A DNA stretch of 64,000 nucleotides, from contig BSDZ01000010.1 in assembly GCA_030268105.1 (NCBI GenBank), forward strand, positions 4,378,001 to 4,442,000, read 5' to 3'. Made by a program: the position numbers and the translations under genes. Every line of letters begins with the position of its first letter. Within the stretch, counting starts at the first letter, position 1. The DNA comes from Volvox africanus (taxonomy: Eukaryota; Chlorophyta; Chlorophyceae; Chlamydomonadales; Volvocaceae). This document shows positions 8,701-19,500 of the stretch, piece after piece. The notes beneath the pieces were generated by a model that worked only from the letters and a program-made list of their open reading frames with translations, was not told the origin of the DNA and did no database searches.

Positions 8701-11700
8701 TCAGAGCAGCGCCCAACGCCAAGGGAGCATGGGAGAGGCTCGCGGCTGTTTTTGCGGCAAGCAGCGACGCAAGAAAATCTCAGCTTGTTGCTGAACTGTC
8801 AGCCCTTAAAATGGCACAAAATGAAGCCCTAATCTTATATCTGGCTCGCGTCCGCAATCTATATACGGACTTGGTGGAAGTGGGACACCCCGTTACCGAA
8901 CGGGAAGTTACCTACAATCTACTGGTGGGACTACCGAAGAAATTCTCGGTTATTGTTACCACGCTGACAGTCAATGGCCAATACAATTTGGATACCGTGG
9001 GCGCTCAACTATTGGCTTTTGAGAAACGAGTCGATGCAGAGGGTGATTCCGTTGCTTTCAGTGCAACAAGCCAAAGAGACAATTGGAGCACCGGACAATA
9101 TCACAGCGAGACTAGCCGCAATCGCAATGATACAATTGAACGCGACTATGGAGATAATTCGGTCGCATTTACCGGCACAAGTCGAGGAGGCACATGGAGC
9201 GCTGCCAACAACGGCCACGACGGATGGAACCATCGCGGCAACACATTTGATCGAGGATACAGGAATATGCCAATCATCAATCAATGCGATGCATGGAGTT
9301 ATGGAAGAGATGGCCGCAACGGAGTAAGCCAACATGAACACAGATCTGGTTATGGCTACGGCGGGACAGTGCAATGCCAACTATGCGGAAATTATGGACA
9401 TACCGCGCGACAATGCCACACCCCACGCATACCACAACCTCCAGGCCAAATAAGACGCGACAGGCAAGATGGCAACTACAACCGCCAGGGCAACAGGAGC
9501 CACAACACCGTCGACGCCACAGCGTTATCCAGGCCAACAAGTCATCAGGAGAGTGGAGGGCGACGATCCAATCAACCAGAGAACTGCGCTTTCGTGGGAT
9601 CCCAATACGACAAATTACAAGGGTGGTACGTGGACTCCGGCGCATCTCACCACATCACGTACGACGAACGGGAGCTAACCAACGTGGTTGGAATAAGCCG
9701 ACGGGAACGTTTTGACATCATGAGCATGGGTGGGGAAACCATTCAACCTATCGCAGTAGGCACCCTCATACTGGTGTCCACACTCTACCCCGACACCAAA
9801 ATCACCATCAACAACGTATACGTGGTGCCACACAGCTGCGTCAAAGTCCTGTCCGTCTCGTCTATCAACGACAAATCCGATGAAGGGGAAATCATGTTCA
9901 CCAAGCATATGGTCTACGTGAAGCGTTATGGAGACATCGTCATTGCAGGCCGACGAGAAGGTAACTTATACAGGTTGGAGTGCGACGTCGATCAACCTAA
10001 CGACGCACATTTCAGCTTTGCCGGTGCTGCCCACGCTAAGCTGTCAAGCCAAAGTGAAGGCCTGTGGCACCGACGCTTTGGGCACATCGGACTCGGAGGT
10101 CTGCAGAAGCTAATCAGGCACGGAATGGTGATAGGCGTCAACGATGTACCACAACAGAAGGTCAACCCCGCCAAGTGCGAGACTTGTGTTTTATCACGGC
10201 AAACGCGCGGAACCCACAAATCCACGGGGCACAAATCTGATAGACCAATGGAGCTCATTCATGTGGACGTCTGCGGCCCCATGCCGGACAACACCCCAAA
10301 TGGGTCACGGTACATGACTGTGCTGTTGGATGACTGCACAAAATTTTCAGCAGTTGCATTCACCAACACCAAGGAGGCGGTTAAGGACAAGCTGGTAACG
10401 ATGATAAATCAGCTGGAGAACATGTGTGGACATAAGACGTGGGAGATGCGATCCGACAGAGGAGGAGAATTCATCAATTCCCAACTACAAGCCTTCTTTG
10501 CTTCCAGAGGGATCAGGCATGGGCCAACTGTTGGATACACCCCTGAACAAAATGGCGCTGCAGAGCGGTTAAACCGGACCCTGCTGGAAAAGATGCGCGC
10601 CCTATTGCTTGAATCCAAACTCCCTCAAAAAATGTGGGCTGAGGCGGCAGCCACAGCCAACTACCTACGCAATATATCCCCAGCAGATGGTATCTCCCGT
10701 ACCCCGTACGAGCTCTTCACTGGAAAGGTTCCAGAGGTCGATCACTTGCGCGTTTTTGGCTGCACGGCTTATGTCCACGTGCCCAAGGCCAAGCGCAACA
10801 AACTGGATCCCGTGAGTCGACGAGGTATAATGGTGGGATATGGCGATGGGGGCAGCTACCGGATATTATTCTCGGACGGGTCAGTATCAAGACACAGCGA
10901 TGTCGTATTCGATGAACAACAGGCCACGCACGAACCATACAAACCCTCGGACGACAACCGTGACAATGCTGAAACTGACTCCGATTCCGACATGGATGAC
11001 CCAGAGCCACGACCAAGAGCTGTCCCTATGCCCACCAATGCACACAATGGTGATGGCCACGACCCGAATCTGCCTCAACCACCACCTCCCGTAACACGCA
11101 CGGCGTCAAGCTATCCAAACACAGAGAGAACAGGAGCCGTCAACGATGGAGCGGGCCCATCAGGAAGCCAACCAAGGCAAGACCCAATACAACCTGAGGA
11201 CACCGACGACTCCGACAGTGAAGACATGGCAACAGAAGAAGACATGGATGTGGACAACACGAGGTTAGCCAACCGCTACCCCATCCGCGTGCGAAAGCGC
11301 CCATGTGAGTGGTGGCGCACTCAAAGATCGGTGGCAGCGCGTATCAACATGGCCGCCAGAATACAAGAACCCAAATCTCACCATGATGCGATTAGAGGCC
11401 CTCACCGCATCAAGTGGCAACAAGCGATGAACGACGAGATAATTGCCCACATGACCAACGGCACCTGGGAAATTGGCATCCCACCGCCTGGCACAAACGT
11501 CCTGCCCTGCCGCTGGGTCTACAAACTCAAGACATGCCCTGATGGCTCAATCGACAGATACAAGGCGCGTCTGGTTGCGAAGGGCTTCGCACAACGCGAG
11601 GGGGTGGATTTTGGAGAACTGTTTGCACCTACATCACGAGGCTCATCATTCCGGGCCATCCTAGCCATCGCCGCCGCCAGGGACTTCGACGTACACCAAC

Positions 11701-13632
11701 TAGATGTCTCCACGGCCTTTTTGAACGGCGACCTCAAAGAGGAAATCTGGATGAAACCACCACCGGGATACAACCTGGCGACCCCAGGAGCTGCCTGCCG
11801 GCTACTCAAGTCGATATATGGCCTCCGCCAAGCATCCCGCTGCTGGTACGACAAACTATGCACCAAATTCGCTGAAATCGGACTCACCACATCCAAATCT
11901 GACCAAGCGATGTTCGTGAGAGCAAACAACAGCAAAGGAGACGTGTTCGTGCTGGTCCACGTGGACGACATGTGCATTGCGGCTAAAGACCCCGAGATGA
12001 TCCGAAATCTCAAGGCAGAAATCAGCAAACTATTCAAGGTAAGAGATCTTGGCCGCATTGAGGTATTTCTGGGCATGGAAGTTCGACGGCAACCCAATGG
12101 AGAGATCACGTTATCACAATCCAGCTATGTGGAACGCATCCTACATAAGCATGGCATGAGCGAGGTTAAACCCAGAGCCATCCCCATAGCTGTGGGAGCA
12201 AAACTTCACCTGGACAAAGACACCGAGCTGTTGGAGGATCCGACGCCGTACAGAGCACTCATTGGTGAGCTCAACTACCTGGCAGTCAGCACGCGTCCAG
12301 ACCTTGGCTTCGCCCTCAGCATGTTGTCACGGTTCATGGCCAAGCCAACCAAACCCGCAATGGGCATGGCAAAGGGGGTCCTTCGCTACGTGGCGGGCAC
12401 GCGCAACCTGGGCCTACAGTTCCGGCGGGAGAGCAAGGAGATCATCGATGGATATTGCGATTCGGACTGGGCAGGAGACACTAACTCAAGGCGATCCACG
12501 ACTGGGTACGTATTTCGCGTTAATGGTACCGCAATCAGCTGGAGCAGTCAGTTGCAGCGCACTGTGGCAGCGTCATCCGTGGAGGCTGAATACCAGGCCC
12601 TTTCCAGCGCAGTCAGGGAAGTCCTTTGGCTGAATAAGCTATGCGGGGACCTTAATGTGGACTCCGACGGAATCAGAATCAACATAGACTCACAAGGGGC
12701 CTTAGACCTAGGCAACAACCCCATTACATCATCACGGTCTAAGCATATTGATGTACAGCACCACATGATTCGCGAGAGAGTGATAGAGGGCGACGTGGCA
12801 CTGGGGCATTGCCGCACGGAGGAGATGGTGGCGGACGCATTGACCAAACCACTGCCAGAAGGAAAGTTTGTCTGGTGCCGCCGTGAAATGGGACTAGACG
12901 ATACCTGACAAAGAAGCCATCGATCTGTTGGTAGAAACCAGCTCATATAGGCCAATAAGGCGTGAGCCCGGGTGGCTGGCTGTAGTTAAGCTGTTTTTGA
13001 TAGTGAGGTCATTATTTCTTTTGACAATAACGTTCATAAGCGAAGGATTACTTATTCTTGTTGTGGCATCTAACAGCACCAGTCCAGCATCGTCTCAATT
13101 GCCTTATCGTAGAGGTTTATTTCAGTGATACTTAGTAACTTGACGCTACTATCTTTGAGGGGGTGTGATATTGGAGTGCCCTATTCGACCATGACGTGCA
13201 TCCCGAGGGGGTGTGTTGTGATTATGCGGGATTTCACGTCATCATAATACCGTCTGATAACAGTTGTGCAATAGCTCTTACTTAGGTGCGAGTAACCGCG
13301 ATGTAAGTTAGGTATCGCGACGAGTGCCCTACAGTTATTATCGCGAGTATATTGTTTGTGCGCACTCTGCGCTAATTAGTCTTGCGCGTTACTAACGTTG
13401 ATACTATAATTATTTATGCCAAATATACACGGTTCTTGCGTCAATACATTGTAATCTATCCACGTTTCGCATCGGTTGCTCCTATCCTCGTAAGAGGGCC
13501 TTGAAGGTAACGAACAATGACGATGTGTGGCCATCCACGAAAGTGAGACGGACAAGCACGGGCATCAAAAGAAAGGTACATTATATTGAGGCCCATAGGT
13601 CTGGTATTCCAAGCATCTTTCGGAGGACATAA
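5772..13632 (+). CDS. Gene P, unit B: interrupted by copia, with a 10-codon deletion
   Basis: Proposed exons are 5772-6376, 6554-6636, 6896-7200, 7406-7570, 7787-7864 and 13507-13632. Exon 1 lacks 30 bp (10 codons, in frame) just after GKL, between short AGCT-type repeats, so the frame survives. The copia at 8048-13495 sits in the last intron; the 3' end of that intron is only 11 bp from the insertion, and the 5-bp duplication restores GGGCC just upstream of the acceptor. Normal splicing of a 5.6-kb intron with a replaced pyrimidine/branch region is doubtful, so the last exon may be lost from the transcript. Confidence 0.5.
8048..8329 (+). repeat. 5' LTR of copia copy B
   Basis: The 282-bp long terminal repeat is nearly identical to 13214-13495. 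It should contain the promoter; an AT-rich ACTATAATTATTTATG segment lies in its second half. No clear polyadenylation signal could be assigned by eye. Confidence 0.97.
8330..8347 (+). other. Primer-binding site resembling half-tRNA priming
   Basis: GGTTATGAGCCCCGGCTC lies directly after the 5' LTR. Its complement contains CTCATAA, the anticodon loop expected of a Met tRNA with CAU, rather than a tRNA 3' end ending CCA. Drosophila copia primes on a cleaved 5' half of initiator Met-tRNA in this way. The same site follows the 5' LTR in copies C (31630-31647, minus), D (42087-42104, minus) and F (58842-58859). Confidence 0.7.
8502..12908 (+). CDS. Copia Gag-Pol polyprotein, copy B (1,468 aa, intact)
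   Basis: This single frame encodes the structural protein and all enzymes for reverse transcription and integration. The N-terminal about 280 residues are Gag. A CCHC zinc knuckle follows (C292, C295, H300, C305). The aspartic protease has DSG at 378-380. The integrase has the H523/H528...C559/C562 zinc-binding head and the D589, D652, E688 triad (D,D35E spacing), with the copia-type TPEQNGAAER motif intact. The reverse transcriptase has VHVDDM with D1155/D1156. The RNase H region begins DGYCDSDWAGD near 1317 and ends with ADALTKPLP. The ATG at 8502 lies 172 bp after the LTR, and the frame ends with TGA. No frameshift separates gag and pol, as is common in this superfamily. Confidence 0.96.
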   Translation: MGKDRLSDPLGLSNYATWSFRFQSMMQENNLDRWLRDEPMTDEDIAASNKVRNILVKNVQDHHLAIIRAAPNAKGAWERLAAVFAASSDARKSQLVAELSALKMAQNEALILYLARVRNLYTDLVEVGHPVTEREVTYNLLVGLPKKFSVIVTTLTVNGQYNLDTVGAQLLAFEKRVDAEGDSVAFSATSQRDNWSTGQYHSETSRNRNDTIERDYGDNSVAFTGTSRGGTWSAANNGHDGWNHRGNTFDRGYRNMPIINQCDAWSYGRDGRNGVSQHEHRSGYGYGGTVQCQLCGNYGHTARQCHTPRIPQPPGQIRRDRQDGNYNRQGNRSHNTVDATALSRPTSHQESGGRRSNQPENCAFVGSQYDKLQGWYVDSGASHHITYDERELTNVVGISRRERFDIMSMGGETIQPIAVGTLILVSTLYPDTKITINNVYVVPHSCVKVLSVSSINDKSDEGEIMFTKHMVYVKRYGDIVIAGRREGNLYRLECDVDQPNDAHFSFAGAAHAKLSSQSEGLWHRRFGHIGLGGLQKLIRHGMVIGVNDVPQQKVNPAKCETCVLSRQTRGTHKSTGHKSDRPMELIHVDVCGPMPDNTPNGSRYMTVLLDDCTKFSAVAFTNTKEAVKDKLVTMINQLENMCGHKTWEMRSDRGGEFINSQLQAFFASRGIRHGPTVGYTPEQNGAAERLNRTLLEKMRALLLESKLPQKMWAEAAATANYLRNISPADGISRTPYELFTGKVPEVDHLRVFGCTAYVHVPKAKRNKLDPVSRRGIMVGYGDGGSYRILFSDGSVSRHSDVVFDEQQATHEPYKPSDDNRDNAETDSDSDMDDPEPRPRAVPMPTNAHNGDGHDPNLPQPPPPVTRTASSYPNTERTGAVNDGAGPSGSQPRQDPIQPEDTDDSDSEDMATEEDMDVDNTRLANRYPIRVRKRPCEWWRTQRSVAARINMAARIQEPKSHHDAIRGPHRIKWQQAMNDEIIAHMTNGTWEIGIPPPGTNVLPCRWVYKLKTCPDGSIDRYKARLVAKGFAQREGVDFGELFAPTSRGSSFRAILAIAAARDFDVHQLDVSTAFLNGDLKEEIWMKPPPGYNLATPGAACRLLKSIYGLRQASRCWYDKLCTKFAEIGLTTSKSDQAMFVRANNSKGDVFVLVHVDDMCIAAKDPEMIRNLKAEISKLFKVRDLGRIEVFLGMEVRRQPNGEITLSQSSYVERILHKHGMSEVKPRAIPIAVGAKLHLDKDTELLEDPTPYRALIGELNYLAVSTRPDLGFALSMLSRFMAKPTKPAMGMAKGVLRYVAGTRNLGLQFRRESKEIIDGYCDSDWAGDTNSRRSTTGYVFRVNGTAISWSSQLQRTVAASSVEAEYQALSSAVREVLWLNKLCGDLNVDSDGIRINIDSQGALDLGNNPITSSRSKHIDVQHHMIRERVIEGDVALGHCRTEEMVADALTKPLPEGKFVWCRREMGLDDT
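13157..13213 (+). other. Duplicated polypurine tract of copia copy B
   Basis: GAGGGGGTG occurs at 13205-13213, directly before the 3' LTR, where the plus-strand primer should lie. An identical copy is at 13157-13165, 48 bp upstream, and both are followed by TG. The pair is also present in copies C, D and F. The downstream copy is the probable functional tract. Confidence 0.7.
13214..13495 (+). repeat. 3' LTR of copia copy B
   Basis: This 282-bp repeat differs from the 5' LTR by a G-to-C change at 13329. The duplication GGGCC follows it and gene P exon 6 begins at 13507. Confidence 0.97.
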
Positions 13633-13955
13633 AGACTGGGTGGAACATGGTTACCAGGAGGTTAGCAGATATCCCTCAAGAACCGTAGCTGTCGATCTGC
13701 AACCACATCTCAAACACGTCCAGCCATCTTTTCTTTCAGCCAGGCATATCCAAACTGACCCACGGTTATTCTTGCCTCTGCATGCATTCAATATGCATGT
13801 ACATGCAGGAGAACAATCTTATTTTCTTCCAAAGGCATGCATCCGTCAAACAAGGCAAGATGTTTAATAATGCCCTACAATAGGCCTCAACACTTCTCTT
13901 ACCTTGGCACACTACAACGCCATCACCATTATTCACAGTGACCCTCCACAGAGGG

Positions 13956-15433
13956 TCATCCAAACGTTATTTGTACGCTTGAACAGTGCTTCCTGAGGCA
14001 AGAAGCTCGGCTGGGTTTGAAGGGTTCCAGCAGCTGTAACTGCCCATGATCCATGGCCCCTAACTGTGAAAGTACACCAAGTTCTGCTGCATCGGGTTCA
14101 TCATCCTCAGATTCAGGATAACTATGTTGGCATAAGTTATCCAGGATTGCTGATATATATTCTAGAGTTTGCCGGTGATTAGGATTGGCAGGATCAAGAT
14201 CATCCATAACGTGAATGAGAGCAGAAACAAGTGAGGAGGGCAGAGCTGTTTCTTCCTGAACCTGCGAATGTCCACTGCTATCCCCTGACAACACCTCTGA
14301 TGTATGCCCTGAACTGTCCGTGCTGCTACTGCTGTGGTCTTCATTATGATCATCAGAGGTGTTGAAGTCATTCTCATTGTCCATGTTTAAGTTGGTATCC
14401 TCTGGGAAAGAAAGTCTGCATCTCTTCATGTGCCCATAAAGCTGCGACCGTGTCCTTCCAGTAAATGGGCATTGAGTACATGCATAAACCTCCTGACCAA
14501 GAGGGTCCTGACAACGACTGAACTTGTGCTTTTGCAGCCATGCATCTGTGAATTTTGCAGCACAGTAATATTGCATTCATTTAATCATGCTGTCATGCAA
14601 GTAAGGAGATACGTAGATGTAGCTTGCATGCCAATTTGGCGTGAGGGATATTTTAATTTTTTCCGTGCATACATGCATGGCCACGGTGGATGGCAATTGG
14701 AAGGGTTTCATTGGACCCATCCAAACAAACCACAGTGCCTGGCTCATCACACCAAAGCCCGGGCTAGTATGAATAACTGTACTTTGATTTAAAATTATTG
14801 ACAGCATGAGTGGGTGGCTGGTACGAGATGAGTGCACAATGAATGTTCCAAATAAATATATCCCTTAAAAACCTTTATGAACATAAGTCATCCGTGCGCA
14901 CCTGATATGTTATCCCTTTTGGATGAGGCTGGGCGCTTGTTCAGAAGCCTTCCACTGCCTCCAAGGAGGCGGCCAAGAACTTTAACATGGTACTGGTTAT
15001 GTAAGCCGTACAAGCCAAGATGTTTATCTCGATCTGATAGCACGTCCCCTCTACTAGAAGTCAACCTCCAAACTGATCCAGGTTGAAATGTAAATAAGGA
15101 ATTACTGGAGACGAAGTCCATGAGCTGTCCCACAGTTGAGTCCGTACTTCCAGAAAACGTCAACGTCCGTGACCCAGGTAAAACGATGAAAAGCTGAAGA
15201 GCTCGTTCATCATGATTGGACTGTGTAAATGACACCGTTGAGCAGTATCGCCCTATCGTAACGCCCAACACTGTGATGAGAACAAAAACAGAAGAACCCA
15301 TGAGGATCCACACTAAATATTCTGTAACATATACATCAACTAAAACAGGGGCATACAGAGCAACGTAAGAGGCAACAGCAATACCGAAAGTAATGCCACA
15401 GAAAAAGCCTAATAAAAGGTGGGCCATGAGCAT
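13956..15433 (-). CDS. Gene Q, unit B: membrane/ubiquitin-like/zinc-finger protein
   Basis: Proposed exons are 15433-14902 and 14545-13956. It has the same two helices, ubiquitin-like domain with terminal LGRLLGG and C2HC finger as the other units. It differs from unit A by a Val-to-Ile change in the first beta strand of the ubiquitin-like domain (shared with unit C). It shares with A the frameshifted C-terminus that ends near 13956. The copia of this unit lies downstream in gene P, not in Q. Confidence 0.6.
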
Positions 15434-16016
15434 GTAATAATATACAGTAAAGTAGCAGGATCAGACTGTTTTTCCTTACAGAACTGATATCTGACAAAGG
15501 GAAACGACTCCTCCATTGTATGGAGTGGTACAGGCAGTACTCATGCATGTGGAGTACGAGATATTAAAGTGGAACGTGCATGTCCGCGTAATTTACACTT
15601 GAAGTAAATTTTCAATAACGAATGATAGACTTGAATAGTAAATTACATGCATACGCACAGGAAGCTCCTTATACATGCATGTACGTGAAATACTGGGATA
15701 CAGCCTCATCATCATACTTCCAGGAGCTTGCTAATAAGAAACTTGATTAACATTCCTTAAAAATAATTTATGACGTTTCTCATGAACTCGTTGACTAGCT
15801 TTTACGACAACCAACCGTTACATGCCGCAAATCGCTAGCCGCATGCGAAGAGCTAAACAGATTTTTTATGTAGGACGACGGCAATCATCAATATTATTGT
15901 AAAATAACATTCTTTATTGCTGCTGCACCTTGTATATATGTTAAGATTTAAAGGCTAGTGCACAGCATAACTTTTATAGCAGTTGCTCTTGCTTGCTTCA
16001 CGGGTGGCATTAAATG

Positions 16017-16026
16017 TACATATAAA
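16017..16026 (+). repeat. Left target-site duplication of LINE copy 1
   Basis: TACATATAAA here is repeated at 23555-23564 after the element. It occurs once at this point in units A, B, D and F. It overlaps the TATA-like box upstream of gene P. Confidence 0.9.
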
Positions 16027-16589
16027 CACCCAATACATACATACATACATACATACATACATACATTTGGTATGGTTAATACTAACGTATCACCGGCATG
16101 ACAATGTCACCGGTGGTCGTGCAAAATGACTTAGAACTTGCGCGCTAATGAGGCGGCAATCGTCTGTTCAAGTCTCACCTTGAGCATATAATTTTTTGGC
16201 TGAACTAGCGGCGACCGTCGCGCTCGCGGCGGCTTTCACTTCGGCGGCCTAACTCTGGTTTATAGCACGAACAGCCGCCTTTCTTCCTTGTGGATTGCCT
16301 TCTTTTACTCTATTTTCTACGGCAGAGTGAACGGCGATTATCGCGCCTGCTGCGACTTGGAGCATCCCGCTCATTCTTCCGACTCTTGGCCACCAACGGG
16401 AACAACCGCCACTCTTAGGGAATATCTTTTTCTGCTCTCCTTTAAACGGCGGAATTAGAGGCAACTCTTGCGCAGGCGGGGATTCGGAACCTCTCGCTAT
16501 TCCCTCTTCTGGCCGTCATTGCAGACAGTCGCAAGTCGTTCTTCGGAAGATAAACTCCTTTGCTTCTCTATGCCATCTTAGCCTTCACC
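16027..16589 (+). other. 5' leader of LINE copy 1
   Basis: It begins with CACCCAA and about eight TACA/CATA repeats (16027-16065), then about 200 bp absent from LINE copy 2. A GTTCAAGTCTC segment near 16168-16178 resembles an RNA polymerase III B box, but I could not fold a convincing tRNA around it. From about 16281 the sequence matches the start of copy 2. No ATG frame of note precedes ORF1. Confidence 0.5.
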
Positions 16590-19500
16590 ATGATCGATAT
16601 CAACCGCGCGCGGACCACCGCGCGAACAACAAAATCCATTGGCCAGGAATCAGCTGCAGCCAACAGAGGCCCGTCCGCCCGGCCTCCGATGGCAAAACGC
16701 TTCGTTAACCTGGACCAAATTCAACGGGAATTACCAGCAGGAACTCCCATCCTACTCGACCAAGAGACCTTGGCCATGGACATCCATTGGCCACCAGATT
16801 CTAACCCGGCAGACGTCCACGCCCAGCTTTTCGGGCCCCTCACGGATGCAGTCATTACCAAAGTGTACGAGGTTATGGTGGCCAACATGCCAGGCCTACC
16901 ATGCAGCCTGCCAAAGATTGGCAGGCATCACCAGTACAAGCACCCCAATGGCAACGTGGTGCAAGAAATTACCATTCTTCTCCCGAAGGGTGGCAGGGCA
17001 TGGCTCCTATCATCACCCGCAGTCGCCAGGGGACACCTGAGACTGGGGCAAGTCCACCTTCTCCCGAACAACCCACCCATCACCGTGGAGGTCCACATCA
17101 AAAACCTCCACAAGATGCAGCCAGCACTCTGGGAGATATCAGGGGTGCCTTCAAGCCTATCCCCGCAAGCTATCCCAAGCTTCCTAGCGCAAGCTTATTC
17201 ATCAGAACGATCCTCCAGACCCATGGATGAGTTCCAAGACCTCAAACCCACGCGCATGGCTGACACATGGCGGGTTAAAATGGCACCGGGATCCCCCAGC
17301 CTCCCACCCCAGAGCCTGTTCAGCTTTGGACGACCGGGGGGCTTTTTGAACCAGGGCATGCTGGTGGCTACTAGGCTCCGGTCAGTAGTAGAGGAGGCCC
17401 CGTTTCGTATGCCCTGCAAACCCCCTCCACGAACGGAGCTCAATCGCCAGCGAGACCTCAAACGTCAACGCCTGCCAACCCACCAGCCAAATCCCCCAGC
17501 CCAGCCCACAGCCCGACTGAGAGGTCTGGACCCCTCGTCCAGCATGGCCAACACTGTGCCATCCTTTGCGGATGTTCTCAGGCAGCACCCACAGGGGCCC
17601 CCAAGGCAACCCACACCCAGCTCTCTGATGCCACTCCCACCTGGGGCGCCCCAACCCATGGCCCCACCACCCAGGCTGCCGCCCCAAGCTATCATCGAAG
17701 CAGCCGCAACAGCAGCAATGGCCAGGGAAGCAGCAGCCAAAGCCGCTACAGCAGCATGCAAACCCAGAACCCCGACTAATACCACTGATGTAGTCACAGA
17801 ATGTGCAGCCCAACCACCACCTCCCCAACCAGCATCAAAGCCAGACAACCAGGGGGTGGTGAACGAGGTCAACGCACCAGCTGGACGCTCACTCTCCAGG
17901 GCCAGGGCACAAGAGCATACCTCAAACAGCCACGCCCTCACCAGAACCCAACAAAACAAAATTCGCAAGCAGCGACTGACCCACCTGCCAGAGGAGGTAC
18001 GAGCCCAGCGGCACATGGCCCAAACAGAGAGGGCAAGGCAAGCCCGGAAGGCCAAACTAGCCTTGCAACGGAAGGAGAGGGAGTCAACGGTATCAGGTGG
18101 TATAACCAAGGAGGCACTCCGACCACGGCGGACACCCACTCGGCGTCCCCGGCAAACCAAAAACAACCCCAACCCATCCCAGGACATGGACTGCGATGGG
18201 AAGGAGTATGACCCCCCCCAACCGGGAAACCCAAGCCGAATAATGTCCAGAGGCAACAAGAGAAGTCAGCGGCAGGGAGCTATCTCAGGGCATCCACTGC
18301 GCATAGCCACGCACAATATGCGAGGGCTTCTGGCCTCTCATGGCAGTCGACTTCAGGCAGCGGTACGTCAATGGGCTGAGCAGCGGCTGGATGTTGTATG
18401 TCTGCAGGAAACCCACCACACTACCCTCCAGCACCAATGCCTGTTTGAACGGGATCTTCGTTATGCCACCAAACAGATCCACACACAAAACTGGAAGATA
18501 GCAGCCTACTCTTGGTCTAACTCGACGCACACAGCAGGAGTGCTCATCCTCATCAGACAGGGGCTAGCTTCAGCTCTGGCACCTAAACTGGCAACACCCC
18601 AGCATACATGTACGAGAGGCCGTTTCACCGACTGTATCCTCCACTGGGGGGGACACCGCCTGCACATCTGCAATATCTACCTCCCACCTGGCACTACCTC
18701 GATGGCTGCGGAAACCCGGCGACAACTCTTCGAGAACGCCCTGGCTGCCACCACAACGCAAGCCATGGAGGACAATAGGGACACCACCCTTATCTGGGCA
18801 GGAGACTTCAACTTTGTGGAAAACCCAGAGTGGGACTCGTCCACAGGAAGAGATGGGCGTCAAGCAGATAGGCCTATCACTGAGATGCGGCAGCGGGCAG
18901 GCCCACAGATGGTAGATACCCACCGATACCTCCACCCAAGGCGCCGTGACTTCACTCACCTGTACCATGCACCCACCCCAGGCGGTTCACGCCTAGATCG
19001 CATCTACATCAATGAAGCCAAGCTGCCGTACCTATGCCATACAGCCATCTCCTTCCACACAGCCTCAGACCACCGTCTTGCCACACTTCATCTCCTACCT
19101 TGCAAAAATGAGGTCAAGGGCCCAGGCATCAAGCGTATACGCATGGCCTTCACTGACCATGAGGATTTGGCTACAAGCATGGCGGAGTGGATCCGGAACC
19201 AATGCCAAGAGGCACCCTCAGTCGAAGAGAATCCGGGCAACCTTATTGCTTGGTGGCCTGGTTTTAAACGCCGACTAACCTTCCTAGCACACCAACTCAA
19301 CAAGGTAGCGCAACAGCGCAGACAGCAGCCAGGTGCTCATACCCAGGAGGCCTACCTTGGGGTCCAACAGGCCCAACAAGCCCTCGATACTATGCCGCAC
19401 TCACCACACCTACTACAGCAGCTCATAGATGCCCAAGCAAGACTGGCTAGGGTGCATATTGAGGACAACGCCAGGGTGGCAAAAAAGACCCGGGTCCACT

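Larger units (their letters stand above)
8048..13495 (+). mobile_element. Ty1/copia LTR retrotransposon, copy B (intact)
   Basis: The element is 5,448 bp with 282-bp LTRs at 8048-8329 and 13214-13495, flanked by the duplication GGGCC at 8043-8047 and 13496-13500. Each LTR starts TGTTGTGATT and ends CGTAAGA, so the terminal dinucleotide is not the usual CA. The LTRs differ at one base (8163 G, 13329 C), which indicates a recent insertion. It carries one complete gag-pol frame and is the best candidate for an active copy along with copy C. The domain order integrase before reverse transcriptase defines Ty1/copia. Confidence 0.97.
5025..15471 (+). repeat. Tandem array unit B (copia-bearing)
   Basis: Second copy of the 5,024-bp unit. 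It is enlarged by a 5,448-bp copia element plus a 5-bp duplication inserted in the last intron of gene P, and shortened by a 30-bp deletion in P exon 1. It shares several substitutions with unit A only, for example C rather than G in the stretch ending P intron 4 (gcatctacag). Confidence 0.97.

Noticed and set aside
11519..12109. 196-residue frame opposite the copia reverse transcriptase, present in all copies.
   Set aside because: Antisense shadow of a constrained coding sequence; no independent start or domain evidence.
17382..18259. Long minus-strand frames (148-264 residues) opposite LINE ORF1.
   Set aside because: They are antisense shadows of a GC-rich, Pro/Ala-coding region, have skewed Gly/Ser/Cys composition and no homologous features.
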